From contig NZ_ANAY01000039.1 in the NCBI RefSeq assembly GCF_000340965.1, positions 1 to 52,106 of the forward strand: DNA of 52,106 bases. The letters run 5' to 3'. Below, piece by piece: positions 41,924-50,477 of the stretch. The stretch comes from Nocardiopsis kunsanensis DSM 44524. GTDB taxonomy: Bacteria > Actinomycetota > Actinomycetes > Streptosporangiales > Streptosporangiaceae. A program made the position numbers and the translations under genes. The notes beneath the pieces are model-generated. The model was not told the DNA's origin. It made no database searches and saw only the letters and a program-made list of their open reading frames with translations. The first letter of the stretch is position 1. The number at the start of each line of letters is the position of its first letter.

Positions 41924-43753
41924 ATGTCCCAGCCCCGGCTTCTCGGAGGCCGCTACCAGATCGACGAGGTCGTCGGCCGTGGCGGCATGGCCGAGGTAAA
42001 CCTCGCACGCGACCTACGCCTCGACCGGCACGTCGCGATCAAGACCCTACGACACGACCTGGCCAAGGACCACATCTTCCAGGCCCGGTTCCGCCGTGAG
42101 GCACAGTCTGCGGCTTCCCTGAACCATCCGGCGATCATCGCGGTCTACGACACCGGCGAGGACATGATCGACGGGGTCTCGATCCCGTACATCGTCATGG
42201 AGTACGTGGACGGGCGAACGCTCAAGGAGCTCCTGGACGACGACCGGCGGCTGCTGCCCGAACGTTCCGCGGAACTGGTCGACGGGATCCTGAACGCGCT
42301 GGAGTACAGCCACGACAACGGGATCGTGCACCGCGACATCAAGCCCGCCAACGTCATGCTCACGCGCAACGCCGACGTCAAGGTCATGGACTTCGGCATC
42401 GCACGCTCCATGGGCGACGACCAGGCCACTATGACCCAGGCCTCCCAAGTCATCGGGACCGCCCAGTACCTGTCGCCGGAGCAGGCGCGCGGGGAACGCG
42501 TCGACCCCCGCAGCGACATCTACTCGACCGGGTGCGTGCTCTACGAGCTGCTCACCGGGCATCCGCCGTTCACCGGCGACTCCCCGGTCTCCATCGCCTA
42601 CCAGCACGTCCGTGAGGACCCGGTCCCACCGAGCGAGTCGGACGCCCAGGTCCCGCAGTGGCTGGAGGACATCACGCTGCGTGCGATGACCAAGGACCGC
42701 GAGGAGCGCTACCAGAACGCCGCGGAGATGCGCGCCGACATCCAGCGCGGCCTGCAAGGTATGCCCACCCAGGCCGGCACGATGATGATGGGCGCAACCG
42801 CTGCGGGAGAGACCACGACGCTGCCTCCGGCCGACTACAGCGACGACTACGACGATCGGTACTACGACGACCGCCGCAACGGCGGAGGAGGCAAGAAGGC
42901 CCTCTGGGTCCTGCTCGCCCTCGGCGTGATCGGCGCACTCGTCCTGCTGTTCTGGCTGTTCAACCGGGAAGGGCCCGGGACCGAGGAAGCGGCTCTCCCC
43001 GACGTGGTCGGTGACACCGAGGAGGAAGCCCGCTCGACCCTGGGTGAGGAGGGCTTCGAGGAGATCACCTCCGAGGAGCAGACCGACGAGGACGCCGAAC
43101 CAGGCACGGTTCTGGAGACCGACCCGGAGGCGGGCCAGGAGATCCCCGTGACCGATCAGGTCACTCTCGTGATCTCCGGCGGTCCGGGCGAGACCGAGAT
43201 CCCGTCGGTGGAGGGCCAGAGCGAGGCCGACGCGATGAGCACCCTCAACGATGCGGGCTTCGAGAACGTCACGACCGAAGAGACCGCGAGCGGCGATGTC
43301 CCGCAGGGCAACGCCGTCGGTACCACCCCGGCCGCAGGCCGGACGGCCTCCCCGGAGGACGAGATCACCCTGCAGGTCTCCTCGGGGCCGGAGCAGGTGG
43401 ACATCCCCAACCTCGAGGGCCAGACCCAGGAGGACGCGGTCTCGACCCTGGAAGGTCTGGGGCTACAAGCTCAGGTCGAGGAGCAGGAGAGCGCCGAGAG
43501 CCCCGAAGGCACGGTCCTCTCGCACGCTCCCGACGCTGGTCAGGCGGTACCCGCGGGCTCCACCGTCACACTCGTGATCGCGCTCGCACCCGCTGAGGAC
43601 GAGCCCACCGACGACCCGACCGACGGTCCCACCGACGACCCGACCGACGACGGTCCGGGGATCCCGGGTCCGCCCGGTGATTCTCCGGGGCCGCCCGGTG
43701 ATTCCCCCGGCCCGCCCGGTGAGGACGAGCTGTCCCGTCCCCTGCAGGACTGA
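41924..43753 (+). CDS. pknB: Ser/Thr protein kinase PknB with three PASTA domains
   Basis: This 609-residue protein has a kinase domain (about 11-275) with Lys40, Asp138 and DFG Asp156, and activation-loop Thr169/Thr171 as in mycobacterial PknB. A membrane helix lies at about 326-346. Three PASTA domains follow (about 357-419, 425-488, 492-555), which bind muropeptides or lipid II. The tail after 560 is unusual: PTDDPTD repeats, then a collagen-like GPPGDSPGPPGDSPGPPG run at 581-598. It starts 114 nt after pknA with a GAGGA site, the one real gap in the operon after fhaB. Confidence 0.96.
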   Translation: MSQPRLLGGRYQIDEVVGRGGMAEVNLARDLRLDRHVAIKTLRHDLAKDHIFQARFRREAQSAASLNHPAIIAVYDTGEDMIDGVSIPYIVMEYVDGRTLKELLDDDRRLLPERSAELVDGILNALEYSHDNGIVHRDIKPANVMLTRNADVKVMDFGIARSMGDDQATMTQASQVIGTAQYLSPEQARGERVDPRSDIYSTGCVLYELLTGHPPFTGDSPVSIAYQHVREDPVPPSESDAQVPQWLEDITLRAMTKDREERYQNAAEMRADIQRGLQGMPTQAGTMMMGATAAGETTTLPPADYSDDYDDRYYDDRRNGGGGKKALWVLLALGVIGALVLLFWLFNREGPGTEEAALPDVVGDTEEEARSTLGEEGFEEITSEEQTDEDAEPGTVLETDPEAGQEIPVTDQVTLVISGGPGETEIPSVEGQSEADAMSTLNDAGFENVTTEETASGDVPQGNAVGTTPAAGRTASPEDEITLQVSSGPEQVDIPNLEGQTQEDAVSTLEGLGLQAQVEEQESAESPEGTVLSHAPDAGQAVPAGSTVTLVIALAPAEDEPTDDPTDGPTDDPTDDGPGIPGPPGDSPGPPGDSPGPPGEDELSRPLQD

Positions 43754-43771
43754 CACCTGCCGCCGCGGGGA

Positions 43772-43819
43772 CGCCGCTGTCACCGGAAGTGCGGCCGCAC
43801 AGGGCCGGTGACGGCGGCG
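43772..43819 (+). terminator. nested hairpin terminator after pknB
   Basis: A 15-bp stem with one mismatch (43772-43786 against 43805-43819) encloses a perfect 12-bp palindrome. Its right arm overlaps the -35 region of crgA. Confidence 0.7.
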
Positions 43820-43837
43820 CCCCGCTGGGCGTAGACT
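43808..43837 (+). promoter_or_regulatory. crgA promoter
   Basis: GTGACG (43808-43813), an 18-bp spacer and TAGACT (43832-43837). The leader before the GTG at 43883 would be about 38 nt. Confidence 0.5.
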
Positions 43838-43882
43838 GTGCAGATAATTTCCGAACCGCCCCACCTCTTTGGAGCAGCGACC

Positions 43883-44137
43883 GTGCCCAAGTCCCGCAAC
43901 GATCGCAAGAAGAAGGCTGTATACACGCCGCCTCCTTCCAAGGAGAAGCCCAAGGTCAGTCCGCGCTGGCTGGTACCCGTCATGCTGGGCGCCTTCGTCC
44001 TGGGCATCCTGTGGATCGGTGTGTACTACATCGCGGGTGCGCAGATCCCGTACATGCAGGACTTGCACAACTGGAACCTGCTCATCGGGTTCAGCGGCAT
44101 CATCCTGGCGGTCATCCTGTCGACGCGCTGGCACTGA
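43883..44137 (+). CDS. crgA: cell division protein CrgA
   Basis: This 84-residue protein has a basic N-terminus (VPKSRNDRKKKAVYTPPP) and two membrane helices (about 28-50 and 63-80), the fixed CrgA layout. CrgA links FtsZ-ring proteins to peptidoglycan synthases and in Streptomyces restrains septation in growing hyphae. The GTG at 43883 has GGAG eight bases upstream. The longer frame is not used. Confidence 0.95.
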   Translation: MPKSRNDRKKKAVYTPPPSKEKPKVSPRWLVPVMLGAFVLGILWIGVYYIAGAQIPYMQDLHNWNLLIGFSGIILAVILSTRWH

Positions 44138-44200
44138 GCCCCCGACGCTCCTGAGCGCGCCCGTCCCCGCGGGTAGAACGCCGGAGCCCCTCGCACAGAA

Positions 44201-44241
44201 CGAAGGCCCGGGAGAGGACCACGTCCCCTCCCGGGCCTTCG
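44201..44241. terminator. bidirectional terminator crgA / rhomboid
   Basis: A perfect 14-bp stem (44201-44214 against 44228-44241) in the gap between converging genes. Confidence 0.8.
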
Positions 44242-44255
44242 GCGTGTGTCCGGGA

Positions 44256-45140
44256 TCAGGCCAGACCCAGGGCCGGCCACACGAGTACGGGTCCCCCGAT
44301 GAGCAGGGCGGCGAGCAGAACGGCGTAGGCAGCGGCCATCAACGTGTGCACGAGGCTTCGCCTACGGTGGTCGGCCTCCCCCCTTGGTAGCAGCGCGAAG
44401 ACCGCGCCGATCGCGAACCCGGCGACCAGACCGCCGATGTGCGCGGTCCAGGAAATGTTGGGGACCAGGAACGTGATCCCCAGGTTGACCACCAGCAGAA
44501 CCAGGATCATCCGCGTGTCCAGGCCCAGGCGGCGCCCGGTCACGAACACCGCGCCGAACAGCGCGAAGATCGCTCCCGAGGCCCCGATGGAGAGCTGGCC
44601 GGGTGCGGCCAACAGGCTCAACGCCGAACCGGACAACGCGCCCAGCACCCAGAGGGTGAGGAAACGGCCGTGGCCCAGCCACCGTTCCAGCGCACTGCCG
44701 AGCAGGAAGAGTGCGTACCCGTTGAACAACAGGTGGAGGATCCCCCCGTGCAGGAACGCCGATGTGATGATCCGGTACCACTCGCCGTACACGTGGACGA
44801 CGAAACCGTGCATCCCGAAGTCGGCGGCGATCTGCGGCATCACCTGCTGCAGGACGAAACCGACCGCGATGAGCCCCAGAAGGGTCCACGTCACGTACGG
44901 CTTGCCGATGACCTTGCCACCGAAGACGGTCCGGGCCTGTCGTACGGTGCGGTTCCCCTCCGCGACGCACTCCCGGCAGTGGAAACCCACGGACGCCTCG
45001 ACCATGCAGTCGGGGCAGATGGGTCGCCCGCACCGGGTGCAGCTGACACCGGTCTCCCGGTCGGTGTGCCGGTAACAGGTACGGGGCGTCGGCGTCCCTC
45101 CTGTGTGTGAAGCACCGGTCGGCGGTGGGGGCTCACTCAT
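44256..45140 (-). CDS. rhomboid-family intramembrane protease with zinc-binding N-terminus
   Basis: This 294-residue protein has a soluble N-terminal B-box-like zinc motif (CYRH..., CxxC, CPDC, CREC at about 22-58) and then six to seven membrane helices. The catalytic dyad is Ser188 in GASGAIF and His234 in TAHIGGL, with the HLLFN motif at 136-140. It would cleave membrane proteins within the bilayer. It is conserved next to ppiA in actinobacteria. Confidence 0.92.
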   Translation of the reverse strand: MSEPPPPTGASHTGGTPTPRTCYRHTDRETGVSCTRCGRPICPDCMVEASVGFHCRECVAEGNRTVRQARTVFGGKVIGKPYVTWTLLGLIAVGFVLQQVMPQIAADFGMHGFVVHVYGEWYRIITSAFLHGGILHLLFNGYALFLLGSALERWLGHGRFLTLWVLGALSGSALSLLAAPGQLSIGASGAIFALFGAVFVTGRRLGLDTRMILVLLVVNLGITFLVPNISWTAHIGGLVAGFAIGAVFALLPRGEADHRRRSLVHTLMAAAYAVLLAALLIGGPVLVWPALGLA

Positions 45141-45164
45141 GGCCGGCCTCTCACTCCCGTGGTC

Positions 45165-45689
45165 CTATCGAGTGATCTCGACGCTGTTGATCACCACGTC
45201 CTCGCGGGGACGGTCCTGGGAGTCGGTGGCGACCGTCGAGATGGTGTTGACGATCTCGGTTCCCTCCACGACCTCACCGAAGATGGTGTGGCGGCCGTCG
45301 AGCCAGTAGGGCTTGTCCACGGTGATGAAGAACTGCGAGCCGTTGGTGTCGGGCCCGGCGTTGGCCATGGCCAGGAGGAAGGGACGGTCGAAGCGCAGGT
45401 TCGGGTGGATCTCGTCCTTGAACGTGTACCCGGGGCCGCCGCGGCCGGAGCCGAGCGGGTCGCCGCCCTGGACCATGAAACCGTCGATGACACGGTGGAA
45501 GATGGTGCCCTCGTAGAGGCTGCTGTTGGAGGGCTTGCCCGTCGTGGGGTCCATCCACTGCTTGGAGCCGTCGGCCAGGCCGATGAAGTTGGCGACCGTC
45601 TCGGGCGCCTCCTCCTCGAACAGCTTGACGACGATGGTTCCCTTGGAGGTGTTCAGCCGCGCGGTGGGCTGACCCTTGGAGTCCGACAC
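45165..45689 (-). CDS. ppiA: cyclophilin-type peptidyl-prolyl isomerase
   Basis: This 174-residue cyclophilin has FHRVIDGFMVQGGDP (catalytic Arg), NTNGSQFFI-like DTNGSQFFIT and LDGRHTIFGEV. No signal peptide is present, so it is cytosolic. The GTG start has AAAGG seven bases before it. It lies 24 nt upstream of the rhomboid gene on the same strand. Confidence 0.95.
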   Translation of the reverse strand: MSDSKGQPTARLNTSKGTIVVKLFEEEAPETVANFIGLADGSKQWMDPTTGKPSNSSLYEGTIFHRVIDGFMVQGGDPLGSGRGGPGYTFKDEIHPNLRFDRPFLLAMANAGPDTNGSQFFITVDKPYWLDGRHTIFGEVVEGTEIVNTISTVATDSQDRPREDVVINSVEITR

Positions 45690-45987
45690 CTGCGTGCCTT
45701 TCGGTCGAGTTCGCGTACGTGCTCACGTTACCCGTACAGCACCCGCGGTTCGCCGAAACCCGGTGACCTGTGGACAACGCCGACCCGACCGGCACCGACC
45801 AGGGGGGTGTTCCGTGCGATCTCAAATTATGACCCGCGGTGTTGAAGCACAGATCACAGACGGAGAGGACGTAAGTTGAGATAACACCCGGGTCACAGGG
45901 AAGGACGACGGCGAGCCGCTCGTACGGAACTGTCCGCAGTCCACGGGTGGAGGCCGTTAACGATCTCGAAAGAAGGAGCTGACGAAC
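45690..45987. other. divergent promoter region ppiA / DUF5324-like gene
   Basis: 298 bp without a gene. It contains a minus-strand TAACGT box for ppiA (45725-45730) and a single perfect DnaA-box match (TTGTCCACA, minus strand, 45769-45777). AT-rich sequence near 45830-45890 precedes the rightward gene. Confidence 0.5.
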
Positions 45988-46551
45988 GTGCCCATCACCA
46001 CGAAGCGTCGCAAGGCACAGAAGGAGGCCGAGGTGGCCGTCGTGCGCCTCCAGGACCTCGCCCGCGAGCAGGCCGAACGGCTCGGCCCCTACGCCGGCCA
46101 GGCGCGTGACCAGGCCTCTCGGAAGCTCCTCCAGGCCCGTGGCTGGACGGCCCCCCGGCTGGAGACGGCCGCCCACCGGGTCGAGGACACCGTTGCCCCG
46201 CGTGTGGCCGAGCTCCTCACCACTGCCGCGCACCGGGTCGATCCCAAGCCTTCCCGCCGAGGCCTGCGCGCCCTGCGGCAGGACCGCAAGGTCTCCCGCA
46301 CCCTGCTGATCGGCGGTGCTGCCGTCGTCGGCGGTGTCCTGGTCTACTCGCTGGTGCGCATGCGTCAGGCGTCCCAGGACGCCGAGTGGCAGGAACACCT
46401 GGACCAGGCACGCGACCAGGTCCGCGAGACACGCGAGAACCTGGGGACGAACGTCTCCGAGGCCAACGGCAAGGCCACCAAGAACAGCTCCAAGGAGACG
46501 GCCCGGGCCGGGACCGGCTCGGACAAGGGCGGTTCCACCAAGTCCTCCTAG
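45988..46551 (+). CDS. DUF5324-like membrane protein
   Basis: This 187-residue protein has a long basic, helical N-terminal half, one membrane helix at about 106-124 (LIGGAAVVGGVLVYSLV), a charged coiled-coil-like segment and a Ser/Lys-rich tail. Its place beside ppiA matches the Streptomyces gene annotated DUF5324. Function unknown. The GTG has AAGGAG nine bases upstream. Confidence 0.75.
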   Translation: MPITTKRRKAQKEAEVAVVRLQDLAREQAERLGPYAGQARDQASRKLLQARGWTAPRLETAAHRVEDTVAPRVAELLTTAAHRVDPKPSRRGLRALRQDRKVSRTLLIGGAAVVGGVLVYSLVRMRQASQDAEWQEHLDQARDQVRETRENLGTNVSEANGKATKNSSKETARAGTGSDKGGSTKSS

Positions 46552-46629
46552 GACGAGTCCGGTGGGCCTAGAGCCCACCCCGTCCCCCGACGGATGCGGG
46601 CCGGTGGCGGGGCCGTGGGCTCCGGCCCC

Positions 46630-47313
46630 TCACTTGTCCTTGAGGAGGCGGAAGAACATCGGGTAGTGCCAGTTCTTCCCCATCAGGCTCGCGATCCCCG
46701 CCACCGCCGGCATGACCAGCCACCCGGTCAGGCAGTAGAGGAGCACTGCCACCGGTACCGCCAGGAGCACACCCAGCAGAACCGCAGGTGCACCTGTCAT
46801 GGCGACGGACCCCAGGGCCCAGAAGAGCGCGACCGGCGTGATGAGGAGCGTGCTGGCCGTCCCGGCGATGACACAGAAGAGCTGGAAGTTGAGCGCTTCC
46901 ATCGCTTGGCGCCGCACGTACCACGACATGTTGTCGCTGACGACGACGAGCAGCAGCGGGACCACGAACGGCAGGTAGTAGTGGCTGGCGTGGCCCGCCG
47001 CCGACACGACCCGTTGGACCGGGCTGGTCTCCTGGCCCTCCTCGCCCCCGGATGCGGCCCGGCCGTCGCTCTGCGGGAACCGGACCGGGCCGAGGTCCAT
47101 GGTGAGGTGTTCGAGCTCCGACGGATACTTGGCGCCCATCGCCGCATCGACGCGCTGCTCGAACTCGTTCTCGTCGAGTTGCCCCTTGCTGTAGGCCTCC
47201 TGGAGCAGCTCCGCGACGGCGTCCCGGTCGGCGTGCGAGAGACGCGTCTCCGGGCTTCCGCCGCCGTACGGCCGGGGCCGGTTCGTGTGGCCTCGATGTT
47301 CGTCCACCGCCAC
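46630..47313 (-). CDS. DUF1707-DUF4870 membrane protein
   Basis: This 227-residue protein has an N-terminal DUF1707 domain (RLSHADRDAVAELLQEAYSKGQL...EFEQRV) and a C-terminal DUF4870 domain with four membrane helices (WYVRRQAMEALNFQL). Function unknown. DUF1707 modules occur on many actinobacterial membrane proteins. I choose the GTG at 47313, six bases after GAGGGAG, over the more upstream ATG. Confidence 0.78.
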   Translation of the reverse strand: MAVDEHRGHTNRPRPYGGGSPETRLSHADRDAVAELLQEAYSKGQLDENEFEQRVDAAMGAKYPSELEHLTMDLGPVRFPQSDGRAASGGEEGQETSPVQRVVSAAGHASHYYLPFVVPLLLVVVSDNMSWYVRRQAMEALNFQLFCVIAGTASTLLITPVALFWALGSVAMTGAPAVLLGVLLAVPVAVLLYCLTGWLVMPAVAGIASLMGKNWHYPMFFRLLKDK

Positions 47314-47492
47314 GTCACTCTCCCTCACGACAGCAGGAACGTGACCCGTCGGGCCCGTCCCTTCCATGGTGCGTCACACAGGTGTCGCTCGGGTATCCGG
47401 GCCGCCCCTGACTCTTCCCTGACCGTCCGGGCCGGGGTCGCACGGGATCGGACGTGCTCGTGGGCCGTGGTCCTCTTCCACGGGCCCGTCGG

Positions 47493-47555
47493 GGGCGCCG
47501 GACCCACGTTCGGGACCCCTCCCTGGGCCTGAGGCCCATACGGGGTCCGGCGCCC
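47493..47555 (-). terminator. nested hairpin terminator after second WhiB gene
   Basis: A perfect 13-bp stem (47493-47505 against 47543-47555) encloses a second perfect 7-bp hairpin. It begins five bases past the WhiB stop. Confidence 0.75.
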
Positions 47556-47559
47556 GTGG

Positions 47560-47892
47560 TCACTTCCGGGCGGTGACCGGGTCGGTGGAGCGCCTCGCGG
47601 CCTCGCGGCGCTCCTGTTCACGCTCGTAGCGGCGCTCGGCGCTGGTGAGCAGGTCGTACCAGCTCGAGACGTCCTTACGGCGCCGCAACAGCGCCCTGCG
47701 CTCGCGTTCGGTCATGCCTCCCCAGACACCGAACTCGATGCGGTTGTCGAGCGCCTCGGCGAGGCACTCGGTACGTACGGGGCACCCGCGGCAGATCAGC
47801 TTGGCACGGTTCTGCGCAGCGCCCTGGACGAACAGGGCGTCCGGGTCGATCTCACGGCACTTCGCCCGGATCGCCATCTTCTCGTTCCACAT
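47560..47892 (-). CDS. second WhiB-family regulator, WblA-like
   Basis: This 110-residue protein has cysteines at C12, C34, C37 and C43, exactly as in the wblA product at 4931, and shares GAAQN, CRGCPVR and FGVWGGMTERERR with it. It is a close paralogue. The tail is longer and basic (RRYEREQERREAARR). The ATG (47892) is preceded by the same TTGGGAGTG-N7 leader. Expression is probably under complex control given more than 500 bp of non-coding DNA upstream. Confidence 0.9.
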   Translation of the reverse strand: MWNEKMAIRAKCREIDPDALFVQGAAQNRAKLICRGCPVRTECLAEALDNRIEFGVWGGMTERERRALLRRRKDVSSWYDLLTSAERRYEREQERREAARRSTDPVTARK

Positions 47893-48297
47893 GTCGCCCC
47901 ACTCCCAAGATCAGCATGTGTGGTGATCGGATTTCCCGGCTCCGGCCGGAGCCGGAGCGGCCGAGGAACAGCGGGCCGGTCCGAGGACGATGGTCTTCTG
48001 TGCAGCGCGGGGGGCCGCGCTTCACGTCTTCGGGGGTTGATCGTTTTCGGCACGCTGTGTTCCTCGTTGTCGCTGGTGTCGAAACTACGGATCGTCCCAG
48101 TTCACCAACAGTCCCCAAGAGGCCTATTTCTCATATGGCCCAGTAGGACCATCGCACCGCGAGCGAGTGTCATCATACACATACGGAGGGTAATGTCACG
48201 CGGCATGGGCGCTTCACGAAAGCGCCGAGAAAGGACCCTCTCCCACGTTTCCCCGACAACCTTGATGACCTGCGATTTCACGCCACCCCAGGGGCCA

Positions 48298-48324
48298 CAG
48301 GACACCCCCGGCCCGGGTGTCCTG
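48298..48324. repeat. 10-bp perfect inverted repeat
   Basis: CAGGACACCC (48298-48307) is inverted at 48315-48324 with a 7-nt loop. Terminator-like, but no gene ends here. Confidence 0.5.
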
Positions 48325-48432
48325 GTAGGACTCTCCGTCATCCGTCTGGCCCGAATGGACTAGTTCGCCTCTTCCGGCCGATCACATCCTCATCCCGGGC
48401 CACCATGGGTCGGCTCTGCACCCGCCATCGAA

Positions 48433-48481
48433 AATACTCATTGGTAACTACGGATCGAGGCATCTAATACTGATTAGTAAC
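48433..48481. repeat. direct repeats AATACT-S-ATT-R-GTAAC, 33 bp apart
   Basis: Copies at 48433-48448 and 48466-48481 match at 14 of 16 positions. Each is followed by GGATCGA (48452 and 48486). The region is AT-rich. The second copy also contains the palindrome CTAAT-ACTG-ATTAG. Confidence 0.65.
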
Positions 48482-48939
48482 CCTGGGATCGACATTTTGC
48501 GGTGAAGGTCCCTATTCATGCCGTCCTTCCACCCAGAAACCACAGCGGAGAGCAGAACAGGACACCGCAGCGGGGTTGCCGACGCCTGCGCGAGCGGTCC
48601 CGCACCGGGCACGGAGGGGCCATGGCCCGTTCGAGGGGGCCGACACAGCACCGCCACGGTCTGGTCCTCCGTGCCCTGTCGGCTGTCGGCCCGGCCCGGG
48701 CTCTGCTCGGCCCGTGCACGCCGGGACCGGCACGGAACTCCGGTGTGCCGTCCAGAAGGCCGTCAGAGGCCCCGGGAGCGCTCGGAGACCGACAGGGCAA
48801 CCCCGAGGCCGGGGAAGGGGGACGGCTCCCGCCCAGATCGCTCATGCGGGGGTGTGCGAGCTCCCGGGGGCAGCCGCGTGCAGAAAGGAAGCGTCCGCCG
48901 GCGACCGGAGCGGACCCGTCCGGGGTTCGGACACAAAGA

Positions 48940-48967
48940 ACGGGGACCCCCGTTCGGAGGTCCCCGT
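48940..48967 (-). terminator. terminator after tRNA-Ala
   Basis: A 9-bp stem ACGGGGACC/GGTCCCCGT about 30 nt past the tRNA 3' end on the minus strand. Confidence 0.6.
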
Positions 48968-48996
48968 CCCTACATCTGTTCTGCTGCTTGCCGCAG

Positions 48997-49069
48997 TGGA
49001 GCCAAGGGGAGTCGAACCCCTGACCTCTGGTATGCAAAACCAGCGCTCTGCCAGCTGAGCTATGGCCCC
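48997..49069 (-). tRNA. tRNA-Ala (anticodon TGC)
   Basis: 73 nt on the minus strand with acceptor GGGGCCA/TGGCTCC (one G-U), D arm GCTCAGCTGGCAGAGC, anticodon loop TTTGCAT (TGC) and T arm AGGGGTTCGACTCCCCT. Discriminator A. A TATGCT box 31 nt upstream (49100-49105) is a candidate -10. It normally pairs with tRNA-Ile near gyrA, but no tRNA-Ile is in this window. Confidence 0.95.
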
Positions 49070-49337
49070 TGGATCCGAGTACGGTCCCGGTCACCACAAA
49101 GCATACCTTCATCAGAAGGCCGCTCGGGTCACCTGGGCCGGATCGGATACCGCGGAGCCACGTCCGCGGTCGGACGCAGCACAAAGCCGTGGGTCGCACC
49201 GCGGGGTCCTCAGCCCACCCACGCCTTCGTGTCGCCGTCGGGCGTTCCGGGGCGGCACGTGGCGTGTGCCTGCCCTCGGTTGCCCGGCGGAACCGTCATG
49301 ACGGCATCGTGGACGCCGTCCTGGCGTGTTCGTCCGC

Positions 49338-49460
49338 TCAGCCCTCGCTGGCCGCCGTGGCCTCGGTCCAGAGGTCCAGCTCGGCACGGTCGGCCTGGAT
49401 CTTGCGGTAAACGGCGAAAGCACCGAGGGCCACCAGCGCCAGAACGATGATCTTCTTCAC
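49338..49460 (-). CDS. DLW-39 family small membrane protein
   Basis: This 40-residue protein has one membrane helix (VKKIIVLALVALGAFAVYRK) followed by the diagnostic IQADRAELDLWTEAT. The family is named after the DLW motif and is usually found near gyrA and the tRNA-Ile/Ala genes. Function unknown. I choose the GTG at 49460 (AAAGG about nine bases upstream) over the GTG three codons earlier. Confidence 0.9.
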   Translation of the reverse strand: MKKIIVLALVALGAFAVYRKIQADRAELDLWTEATAASEG

Positions 49461-49643
49461 TGTCTGCACCCTTTCTTTGGTCCGGTTCGTACAGGGAGCC
49501 GATTCCGGTGATCGGCCCTCCACAGAGAACTTTATGAGGTTGTCACCAAGCAGACTAGCAAGCCATCCCGGGCACTCCCTGCCACGGTGGACCGTTTCAC
49601 ACCGACGTTCGACATCCGACCTGGACAGGGATGGGCGGGAACT

Positions 49644-50477
49644 TCAGGTCAGCAGGGCCATTCGCCGCAGGATACCCACCGTCGCCTCCGGTGTGGCGGC
49701 GGTGCGGCTGAGCGCGTCCAAGACCTTCCTGCACGAACGGACTCCCTCCTCCGATTCGACGACGGCCCCGCCAGGGGGCGCCTCGACGTAGGCCAGGGCT
49801 GCTTCGTCCTCGTCGAACTCGAGCACCGAGAAGGGACCGGAGTAGCCGGGGTGGGGGCCGGCGGAGGTCGGCAGGAGCTGGATCGTCACCGTGTCGTACT
49901 CGGTCGCCAGTTCCACGAGCCTGCCGGCCTGGGCACGCAGCAGCTCCAGATCGCCGGAGACCCGTTGGAGGGCGTCCTCCTCCAGAACTGCCTGGTAACT
50001 CCCGAGCCCGCCGTCCTCGAACACCTCTTGCCGCTTGAGATGGGAGGCGACCATCCGTTCGACGCCGTCCTCCCCGTGCCCGAGGGACCGGGCGACCCGG
50101 GCGGTGTAGTCGGGGACCTGGAGCAGGTCGGGCACGAAGATACCCGCGTAGGTCTGCACCGCCACGGCCCCCGCCTCGTTGCCGACGTAGGCGGAGGAGA
50201 GTACGTCCTCGTACTCGGTCCACCACGGCCGCAGACGCGATTCCCGGACCAGTGTCAGCACGGCCTCCCGCTGCCCGCCGGTGACCCCGTACAGGCGCAG
50301 CAGGGCGGAGATCTCCATGACCGAGGGCCATTTCCGGATCCCGGTCTCGATGTGGCCGAGTTTGGCCGGTGACCACTCGAGTTCCTCCGCCACGTCACTG
50401 AGGGTCATTCCGGCCTGCACCCGACGGCGGCGGAGTTCCGAGGAGAGGCGCCGTCGGCGAACCGTGGGGCTGGTCAT
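49644..50477 (-). CDS. XRE-family regulator with DUF5753 domain
   Basis: This 277-residue protein has an N-terminal Cro/C1-type HTH (about 10-65, RRRVQAGMTLSDVAEELEWS) and a C-terminal DUF5753 domain (about 90-270) with RPWWTEYEDVL and QTYAGIFVPDLLQ. Hundreds occur in actinomycetes, usually followed by a DUF397 gene as a pair that can act like a toxin-antitoxin or developmental switch. No DUF397 partner is present here. The ATG lacks a strong ribosome site. CTAG repeats upstream may be its operator. Confidence 0.9.
   Translation of the reverse strand: MTSPTVRRRRLSSELRRRRVQAGMTLSDVAEELEWSPAKLGHIETGIRKWPSVMEISALLRLYGVTGGQREAVLTLVRESRLRPWWTEYEDVLSSAYVGNEAGAVAVQTYAGIFVPDLLQVPDYTARVARSLGHGEDGVERMVASHLKRQEVFEDGGLGSYQAVLEEDALQRVSGDLELLRAQAGRLVELATEYDTVTIQLLPTSAGPHPGYSGPFSVLEFDEDEAALAYVEAPPGGAVVESEEGVRSCRKVLDALSRTAATPEATVGILRRMALLT

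Larger units (their letters stand above)
47893..48996. other. 1.1-kb non-coding region with repeats
   Basis: No supported gene lies between the second WhiB gene and tRNA-Ala. A minus-strand TAGTTT box at 48082-48087 could be a WhiB promoter (leader about 185 nt). AACTACGGATCG occurs at 48083-48094 and again at 48446-48457. A hairpin and a pair of 16-bp direct repeats are listed separately. Short ORFs here have poor codon use. Confidence 0.55.

Noticed and set aside
48193..48363. Plus-strand ORF of about 56 codons starting MSRGMGASRK
   Set aside because: GGAGGG is too close to the ATG, codon use is poor, and a perfect hairpin lies inside the frame.
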